Source: Catenuloplanes atrovinosus
Lineage (GTDB): Bacteria; Actinomycetota; Actinomycetes; Mycobacteriales; Micromonosporaceae
DNA length: 64,000 nt
Direction: 5' to 3'
Assembly (NCBI RefSeq): GCF_031458235.1
Contig: NZ_JAVDYB010000001.1
Location: forward strand, 5,814,001-5,878,000
The notes under the pieces were generated by a model. The model saw only the letters and a program-made list of their open reading frames with translations. It made no database searches and was not told the DNA's origin. Within the stretch, counting starts at the first letter, position 1. Each line of letters opens with the position of its first letter. Below are positions 58,445-64,000 of this stretch, piece after piece. The translations under genes and the position numbers were made by a program.

Positions 58445-59965
58445 CTACTCCTCCTCGGTGAAGACGGTCTCGCGGCGGCGGCGGATGGCGGGGAGTGTGA
58501 CCAGGATGATCGCCGCCGCGGTCAGGGCCAGCAGGGTGGCGGAGATCGGGCGGGTGAGGAAGACCAGGGCGTCGCCGCGGGAGATGATCAGGGCGCGGCG
58601 CAGGTTCTCCTCGAGGAGGGGGCCGAGGACGAAGCCGAGCAGCAGCGGCGCCGGCTCACAGCCGCAGCGGATCAGGACGTAGCCGAGGAGGCCGAAGAAC
58701 GCGATCGCGTAGACGTCGTACGCGTTGAAGCCGAGCGAGTAGGTGCCGATCACGGCGAACAGCACGATCATCGGGAACAGCACCTGGTACGGCACGCGCA
58801 GCAGGCGCACCCAGATGCCGATCAACGGCAGGTTGAGCAGCAGGAGCAGCAGGTTGCCGATCCACATCGACGCGATCAGGCCCCAGAACAGCGCCGGCTC
58901 GTCGTTGATCACGTTCGGGCCGGGCGTGATGCCGTGCACGATGAACGCGCCGACCATCAGCGCCATCACCGGGTGGGCGGGCAGGCCGAGCGTGAGCAGC
59001 GGGATGAACGATGTCTGCGCGGCCGCGTTGTTGGCCGACTCGGGGCCGGCGACGCCCTCGATCGCGCCGTGGCCGAACTCCGCGCGCCGCGGGGAGATGC
59101 GCTTCTCGACCGCGTACGACGTGAATGAGGCCAGCACGTGGCCGCCGCCGGGGAGCACGCCGAGCGCGGCGCCGAGGCCGGTGCCGCGCAGGATGGGCCC
59201 GACGATCCGGCGCCGGTCCTCCCGGGTGGGCCACAGGTGGGTGACCGCGCCGATCGCGGCCGGGCGGCTCCGCTCGTTCTCCAGGTTGCGCAGGATCTCC
59301 GCGATGCCGAACATGCCGACCGCGACGGAGACGAAGTCGATGCCGCCGTACAGCTCGCGCTGGCCCAGCACGAACCGGGGCGTACCGGTGTAGATGTCCT
59401 GGCCGACCGTGCCGAGCAGGACGCCGAGCGCGATCATCGCCAGCGCCTTGAGCACGGAGCCGCGGGCCAGCGCGATGGACACGACCAGGCCGAACAGCAC
59501 CAGCGCGAAGTAGTCGGCCGGGCCGAACCGCAGCGCGAGGCCGGCCAGCGGCGGCGCGGCGACGGCCAGGGCCACGGTCGCCACCGTGCCCGCGACGAAC
59601 GAGCCGACCGCGGCGGTGGCCAGGGCCGGGCCGGCGCGCCCGCGGCGGGCCATCTCGTGGCCGTCGAGCGCGGTGACGGCCGCGGACGACTCGCCGGGCA
59701 GGTTGATCAGGATGGCCGTGGTCGAGCCGCCGTACTGCGCGCCGTAGTAGATGCCGGCCAGCATGATCAGCGCGGTGACCGGCTCGAAGCCGAAGGTGAT
59801 CGGCAGCAGCATCGCCACGGTGGCGGTCGGGCCGATGCCGGGCAGTACGCCGACGGCCGTGCCGAGCAGCACGCCCAGGAAGCAGTAGAGCACGTTCTCG
59901 ATCAGCAGCGCGGTCGAGAAGCCCAGCGCGAGGTTGCCGAGGAGGTCCACGCCTACCCGCCCCAC
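58445..59965 (-). CDS. tctA: Tripartite tricarboxylate transporter permease TctA
   Basis: 506 aa from GTG 59965 (GTG 59950 also possible), with about 12 hydrophobic segments. GVLPGIGPTATVAMLLPIT and YYGAQYGGSTTAILINLPGE are TctA signatures (large permease). It is transcribed last in tctC-tctB-tctA order and overlaps tctB by 13 bp. With TctB and the periplasmic TctC it takes up citrate or similar carboxylates using the ion gradient. The specific substrate is unknown. Confidence 0.92.
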   Translation of the reverse strand: MGRVGVDLLGNLALGFSTALLIENVLYCFLGVLLGTAVGVLPGIGPTATVAMLLPITFGFEPVTALIMLAGIYYGAQYGGSTTAILINLPGESSAAVTALDGHEMARRGRAGPALATAAVGSFVAGTVATVALAVAAPPLAGLALRFGPADYFALVLFGLVVSIALARGSVLKALAMIALGVLLGTVGQDIYTGTPRFVLGQRELYGGIDFVSVAVGMFGIAEILRNLENERSRPAAIGAVTHLWPTREDRRRIVGPILRGTGLGAALGVLPGGGHVLASFTSYAVEKRISPRRAEFGHGAIEGVAGPESANNAAAQTSFIPLLTLGLPAHPVMALMVGAFIVHGITPGPNVINDEPALFWGLIASMWIGNLLLLLLNLPLIGIWVRLLRVPYQVLFPMIVLFAVIGTYSLGFNAYDVYAIAFFGLLGYVLIRCGCEPAPLLLGFVLGPLLEENLRRALIISRGDALVFLTRPISATLLALTAAAIILVTLPAIRRRRETVFTEEE

Positions 59966-60402
59966 AGCGGGATGCGCACCTGCAGCCCGACGACGAAGAT
60001 CAGCGTGGCGGCCGCGGTCAGCCCCGCGGTGACGGCGACGGCGGTGAGCGGCCGCACCCGCCGGCTGGCGAGCGCGGTGAGCAGCGCGGTCACCACCGAG
60101 GCCGGTACGAATCCGAGCGTGCCGACGGAGAGCCCGAAGAACGCGACCGCGGCCGCGATCAGCGCGATCGCGCGCCAGGGCACCGCCTCCCAGGTGATCA
60201 CCTCACCGGCGACCAGTCCCTTGACGACGATCGCCAGCCCCAGGCCGGTCACGATCGCGCCGACCAGCAGCGGGAAGTAGCCGGGGCCCATCCGCAGCGC
60301 GGTCCCCCGGTCGTAGCCGAGCGCGCCGGCCACGAAGGCGGCGCCGATCACGACGAAGACGCCCCCGGCGAGCACGTCCGGGAGGGACCGCCGCCACCGC
60401 AT
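59953..60402 (-). CDS. tctB: TctB small permease subunit
   Basis: 149 aa with four hydrophobic segments (VLAGGVFVVIGAAFVAGALG, YFPLLVGAIVTGLGLAIVV, IALIAAAVAFFGLSVGTLG, LTAVAVTAGLTAAATLIFVVG), the usual TctB topology. It abuts tctC (stop at 60403) and overlaps tctA. This compact spacing shows a single operon. Confidence 0.9.
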   Translation of the reverse strand: MRWRRSLPDVLAGGVFVVIGAAFVAGALGYDRGTALRMGPGYFPLLVGAIVTGLGLAIVVKGLVAGEVITWEAVPWRAIALIAAAVAFFGLSVGTLGFVPASVVTALLTALASRRVRPLTAVAVTAGLTAAATLIFVVGLQVRIPLWGG

Positions 60403-61401
60403 CTAGGAGGCCTCGACGCCGGCGTCGGCGATGACCTTCGCCCAGGTGGTGAGCTGCTCCTGCAGGTGCGCGCGGTGCGCGTCCGGGGTCGCGTCCGCGG
60501 CCGCGACCGGCGCGGTGCCGAGCTTGGCCATCTGGTCCACGACCGCCGGGTCGGCCAGCGCGGTCTGCAGCGCGCCGGACAGCTTCCGCACGACCTCCGC
60601 CGGCGTGCCGGCCGGTACGTACAGCCCATGCCACACGCTGACCCGCAGCGCGGGCATGCCGCTCTCGGCCGTGGTGGGCACGTCCGGCAGGCTCTTGACC
60701 CGCTCCGGCGTGGTGACCGCGTACGCCTTCACCTCGCCCGCCGCGATCTGCCCGCTGGTGTTGGTGGTCTGGTCGCACATGAAGTCGACCTGGCCGCCGA
60801 CCAGGTCGGTCAGCGCCGGCCCGGTGCCCTGGTACGGCACCTCCTGCACCTGCACGCCGGCCGCGGCCTGGAACAGCAGGCCGCACAGGTGGGACGCCGC
60901 GCCGATGCCCGCGTTGGCCAGCGTGACGTCGGCCGCGTTCGCCTTCACGTGCGCGGTCAGGTCCGCGAACGTGGCGGGCGGGAAGTCCTTGCGGGCCACG
61001 ACCGTCATCGGCACCTCGGTCACCAGCCCGACCGTCGCGAAGTCCTCCAGCGGCCGGTAGCCCAGGTTTTTGTACAGCGCCGGCGCGGTGGACATGCCGA
61101 TGTGGTGCATGAGCACGGTGTAGCCGTCCGCCTTCGCCTGCGCGACCTCGCCGGCCCCGATCGTGCCGCCCGCTCCCTCCACGTTCCGCACGACGATCTC
61201 GCCGCCGAGCGCCGCCGCCATCGGATCCGCGATCATCCGCGTCACCGTGTCCGTCGGCCCGCCGGCGCTGAACGGCACGATGATCGTGATGTTCTCCCCC
61301 GGGTAGGCGTCACCGCCGGCACCCCCGCCGCCGTCGGAACAGCCGGCGACGAGCGAGCCGACCACGAGCGCCACCAACGCCCGCCTGCTGCGCATGCCCA
61401 T
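60403..61401 (-). CDS. tctC: TctC extracytoplasmic solute-binding lipoprotein
   Basis: 332 aa from ATG 61401 (or 61395), with atggaggtcagg upstream. A lipoprotein signal peptide ends LVVGSLVAGCSDGG, with the Cys near residue 20. PYPGENITIIVPFSAGGPTD-like opening (ENITIIVPFSAGGPTDT) and GGTIGAGEVAQAKADGYT, PDVPTTAESGMP and HGLYVPAGTP are canonical TctC/Bug motifs. It binds the substrate outside the cell and delivers it to TctA/TctB. First gene of the operon. Confidence 0.92.
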   Translation of the reverse strand: MGMRSRRALVALVVGSLVAGCSDGGGGAGGDAYPGENITIIVPFSAGGPTDTVTRMIADPMAAALGGEIVVRNVEGAGGTIGAGEVAQAKADGYTVLMHHIGMSTAPALYKNLGYRPLEDFATVGLVTEVPMTVVARKDFPPATFADLTAHVKANAADVTLANAGIGAASHLCGLLFQAAAGVQVQEVPYQGTGPALTDLVGGQVDFMCDQTTNTSGQIAAGEVKAYAVTTPERVKSLPDVPTTAESGMPALRVSVWHGLYVPAGTPAEVVRKLSGALQTALADPAVVDQMAKLGTAPVAAADATPDAHRAHLQEQLTTWAKVIADAGVEAS

Positions 61402-61514
61402 GTCCTGACCTCCATGCCGTACGGCGGCGATGATTTATCGACGACCGTATTCACCTGTGAGGTTGATCACTAGGGCGCGCGCCCGGCTGTCACCGAACCG
61501 CGATCAACGGTTGG

Positions 61515-61835
61515 TCAGGCCGCGACGTAGACCCAGGCGCGCACGCCGGACCCGAGCGAGACCAGGATGCGGTGGTGATCGTCGATCTCGTAGCGGTCGG
61601 CCACGGCCAGCTCGTCCTCGGTCACGTCGAAGACGGTGCCGTCCACGCCGTCGGCGTCGTCGCCGGTGTGCCGGACGACGGGGTGGTGGCTCGGCGGCAC
61701 GTCCGGGTCGGCGACCTCGAGCAGTTCCGCCGCGTAACCGGGCAGCCGATCTCGGCGTCCGTCCAGCTCGCGGCCGAAGTTGGCACGCTGAACGGCCGGA
61801 TCCTGCAGGGTTCCGTACGAGAAGAGCAGCGGCAT
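61515..61835 (-). CDS. Gamma-glutamylcyclotransferase-like (GGCT/AIG2) protein
   Basis: 106 aa. FSYGTLQDPAVQ (the YGTL signature) is at the N terminus, followed by a core ending VGDVFDV-like TVFDVTEDELAVADRYE with the conserved Glu. It adopts the GGCT fold; members act on gamma-glutamyl amines or are unassigned. Single-gene unit, divergent from moeA. Confidence 0.85.
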   Translation of the reverse strand: MPLLFSYGTLQDPAVQRANFGRELDGRRDRLPGYAAELLEVADPDVPPSHHPVVRHTGDDADGVDGTVFDVTEDELAVADRYEIDDHHRILVSLGSGVRAWVYVAA

Positions 61836-61956
61836 GCCGCGATGCTGACACAGCCGGGTAACGCCCGCGCTAACGACGGTTTGGGCGATCCCGCTCTCCG
61901 GGGCAATACTCAGCGAAAGATCAACCAGGCAGTTCGAGCGGATCCGAGGTCACGCC

Positions 61957-63168
61957 GTGCCGACGTCGCCGGGCACCGACGCCCACCCCCACACCACGGC
62001 GCCGGGCGTGCCGGCCGACCTGCCCTGGCACCGCGCCCACCGGCTGGCCGCCACGCTGCCCGTACCGCTTCCCGCGGAGCGGGTGCCGCTGGACCGCGCG
62101 CACGGCCGCACGCTGGCCGAGCCGGCCGTCTCCGCCGCGCTGCTGCCCGGCACGGACACCGCCGCCATGGACGGGTACGCGATCGCCGGCCCTGCGCCGT
62201 GGCGGATCACCGGCCGGGTCCTGGCCGGCCATCCGGCCACGGACGTGACCGCGATGGCGCCGGGCACCGCCGTCGAGATCGCCACCGGCGCGCCCGTCCC
62301 ACCCGGCGCGGGCGCGGTGCTGCCGATCGAGCTCTGCCTGGTGGAGGGCGACACGGTCCGCCCGTCCGAGACCGGGCCCGGCCGCACCCACATCCGGTAC
62401 ACCGGCGAGGACCTCACGCCCGGCCGGTTGCTCGCGCCGGCCGGCGCCCGCGTGACGGCCACGCTGACCGGCCTGGCCGCACACGCCGGCCTGGACGAGC
62501 TGACGGTCCGCCGGAGCCCGCGGGTACGCCTGATCGCCACCGGCGACGAGGTGATCGGCTCCGGCGTCCCCGCCCCCGGGCAGGTGCGCGACGCGCTGAC
62601 CCCGCTGCTCACCGCGCTGCTCGCGGGCACCGGCGCCACGCTGGCCGGGGCCGCGCACGTGCCGGACCGGGCCGAGCTGCTGGCGGAGTCACTGACCGGC
62701 ACGGACTGGGACGTTGCGGTGGTGACCGGCTCGTCCTCGGTCGGCCGCGCGGACCATCTCCACGGCGTGCTCACCCGGGCCGGCGCGCGCTGGCACGTCG
62801 ACGGGGTGGCCTGCCGGCCCGGTCACCCGCAGGCACTGGCCCGGCTCGGCACCGGCCAGTGGGTGGTGGGGCTGCCCGGCAACCCGTACGCCGCGCTGGT
62901 CGGCGCCGTCACGCTGCTCCGCCCGCTGCTCGACGCGCTCCAGGGCCGCACCCGGCCCGCGCCGCTGCGGCTGCCGGTGGCCGGGAAGGTCCACCCGTAC
63001 GACGGCGGCACCCGGCTCGTCCCGGTGCACCTGACCGGCGGCCACGCCACCGCGATCCAGGGCGCGCGGCCGGCCAGCCTGCTCTCCGCCGGGACCGCGG
63101 ACGCGCTGGCGGTGATCCCCGCCGACTGGACGCCGGGCGCGCCCGCCGACCTGTTACCCGTGCAGTGA
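61957..63168 (+). CDS. moeA: Divergent MoeA-like molybdopterin molybdenumtransferase
   Basis: 403 aa from GTG 61957, with gaggtcacgcc upstream. TAAMDGYAIAG (domain I motif), LIATGDEVIGSG and GLPGNPYAALVG are MoeA landmarks. The conserved GGxSxGxxD segment is GSSSVGRAD here and the GQIxDSN motif reads GQVRDAL, so the catalytic pocket is altered. Lacking a nearby moa/mog gene, it may be a specialised paralogue and not the housekeeping enzyme. The end overlaps the convergent DUF2000 gene by 15 bp. Confidence 0.72.
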   Translation: MPTSPGTDAHPHTTAPGVPADLPWHRAHRLAATLPVPLPAERVPLDRAHGRTLAEPAVSAALLPGTDTAAMDGYAIAGPAPWRITGRVLAGHPATDVTAMAPGTAVEIATGAPVPPGAGAVLPIELCLVEGDTVRPSETGPGRTHIRYTGEDLTPGRLLAPAGARVTATLTGLAAHAGLDELTVRRSPRVRLIATGDEVIGSGVPAPGQVRDALTPLLTALLAGTGATLAGAAHVPDRAELLAESLTGTDWDVAVVTGSSSVGRADHLHGVLTRAGARWHVDGVACRPGHPQALARLGTGQWVVGLPGNPYAALVGAVTLLRPLLDALQGRTRPAPLRLPVAGKVHPYDGGTRLVPVHLTGGHATAIQGARPASLLSAGTADALAVIPADWTPGAPADLLPVQ

Positions 63169-63573
63169 CGCGCCCTTGAGGATCTTGTCGACCGCGTTCT
63201 TCGGCGCGTGCAGGCCGATGCCGACCAGGTTCAGGTCGTCGCGCTTGACCCCGGCCACCGCCTCCCGGTTCGCCGCGTCGTGCCCGGTGGTGAACAGCTC
63301 CTCCGTGAAGATCGTCATGGGTACGCCGCGGGACAGTGCCCGCCCGTGCGCGGCGGTGAGCAGCGCGGCGTCCCCCGCGAAGACCAGCACCGGCTGCCCG
63401 AACATCGGTAGGTAGGCGGTGCCGTCGGCGTCCGCGTAGGGCTCGCCGAGCAGCGACGGCCGCGTGCCGGCGAGCCCGCTGATCAGGAAGGCGGTGACGT
63501 TCAGCCGCTGCCAGGTCAGCAGGTCGTCGCGGAGCAGAACAGCAATCTTGGTGTCGAACCGGACCGTACTCAT
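63154..63573 (-). CDS. DUF2000-family protein
   Basis: 139 aa from ATG 63573; ATG 63579 lies two codons upstream. The sequence (TKIAVLLRDDLLTWQRLNVTAFL, and GHDAANREAVAGV with VGIGLHAPKNAVDKILKG) matches the DUF2000 family, small alpha/beta proteins of unknown function. It is transcribed divergently from the AraC-type gene, whose promoter is about 40 bp away. Confidence 0.85.
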   Translation of the reverse strand: MSTVRFDTKIAVLLRDDLLTWQRLNVTAFLISGLAGTRPSLLGEPYADADGTAYLPMFGQPVLVFAGDAALLTAAHGRALSRGVPMTIFTEELFTTGHDAANREAVAGVKRDDLNLVGIGLHAPKNAVDKILKGASLHG

Positions 63574-63623
63574 GGGCACAGTCTCGTGCCGGGCCGAGGC
63601 GGTGGTCTTGTACGTTTCTCACC

Positions 63624-64000
63624 ATGCGTGAGCTGGTCACCGCCTGGCGGCCGACCGTGCCGGGCGTGCGCGAGGTCTTCCACGCCCGGTTCGTCGCCCA
63701 CGCGTACCCCGCGCACACCCACGACGCCTGGACGCTGCTGATCGTCGACGACGGCGCGATCGCGTACGACCTGGAGCAGCACCATCACGGCACCGGCGGC
63801 GCGATGGTGACGCTGCTGCCGCCGCACGTGCCGCACGACGGCCGCGCCGCCACCACGCACGGCTTCCGCAAGCGGGTGCTCTACCTCGACCCGGGCGTGC
63901 TGGGCGAGGACCTGATCGGCGCCGCCGTGGACCGCCCCGGCCTGGACGACGCGCCGCTCCGCCACCGCGTCCACCAGTTGCACGCGTCGCTGGTCAGCCC
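63624..64000 (+). CDS. AraC-type regulator, N-terminal part (runs off window)
   Basis: At least 125 aa; truncated by the window end. TACGTT 7 nt before ATG 63624 suggests a leaderless transcript. YPAHTHDAWTLLIVDDGAIAYDLE and TLLPPHVPHDG are the cupin/arabinose-binding-like N-terminal domain of AraC regulators. The helix-turn-helix part lies outside. Divergent from the DUF2000 gene. Confidence 0.75.
   Translation, partial: MRELVTAWRPTVPGVREVFHARFVAHAYPAHTHDAWTLLIVDDGAIAYDLEQHHHGTGGAMVTLLPPHVPHDGRAATTHGFRKRVLYLDPGVLGEDLIGAAVDRPGLDDAPLRHRVHQLHASLVS

Overview
The window is very G+C-rich chromosomal DNA (codons end almost always in G or C) from a filamentous actinomycete. The gene content fits Micromonosporaceae, with an Actinoplanes- or Catenuloplanes-like genus as the best guess: a chemoreceptor (unusual in non-motile actinomycetes), an actinomycete integrative conjugative element (AICE), a DUF3052-ahpE pair, a homodimeric aceE, and many apparently leaderless genes. 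This assignment is an inference from gene families; there is no rRNA marker.

Layout. 1-4.8 kb: left flank with a peptidase-like/phage-lysin-like ORF, a three-gene minus-strand operon (RPTGWLP protein, HPxWC protein, aminoglycoside-phosphotransferase-like kinase) and an XRE-TPR regulator. 4.8-22.3 kb: an integrated AICE of about 17.4 kb, bounded by a 97-bp imperfect direct repeat (47 bp identical at the tRNA end) that covers the 3' half of tRNA-Val(TAC) and its terminator. It carries int, xis, a conjugative FtsK/TraSA-type translocase, a SpdB-like membrane protein, two GntR repressors, two Nudix proteins, a nucleoside-diphosphate kinase and many small genes. Its replication gene survives only as an N-terminal stub. 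Its left cargo (5.7-9.2 kb) is visibly A+T-richer and encodes an ABC three-component (ABC-3C) conflict system: nuclease-like effector, winged-helix middle component and Rad50-like ABC ATPase with a CxxC hook.

22.3-48.2 kb: ordinary chromosome. It holds tRNA-Val, a peroxiredoxin, DUF3052, a fused E1 alpha/beta dehydrogenase, a DUF4139 protein, a TetR/MFS divergent pair, YjbQ, aceE, a chemoreceptor, MFS, DUF3592, gltX, a CopC-like protein, a lipid kinase, an ABC exporter, a PrmC-like methyltransferase, GNAT, an MBL-fold protein, and a Ser/Thr kinase with a lectin-like ectodomain. Intergenic tandem and palindromic repeats lie at 38.7-39.2 kb and 40.6-40.75 kb.

48.2-58.4 kb: a second accessory island. 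A B12-binding radical SAM gene occurs twice, once intact (48.15-49.48 kb) and once as a 5' fragment broken at its CxxxCxxC motif (56.8-57.4 kb). Between them are a HigBA-like toxin-antitoxin pair and a four-gene minus-strand operon: OLD/AriA-like AAA ATPase, TOPRIM (AriB/DUF4435-like) protein, winged-helix protein, and a 1030-aa protein fusing an N-terminal AAA domain to a HerA/FtsK-type ATPase. It looks like a PARIS-related defence system with extra components and is the best candidate for something undescribed here. An AbiEii-type nucleotidyltransferase toxin module follows. 58.4-64 kb: a tripartite tricarboxylate transporter operon (tctCBA), a gamma-glutamylcyclotransferase, a divergent moeA, DUF2000, and the start of an AraC-type regulator cut by the window edge.
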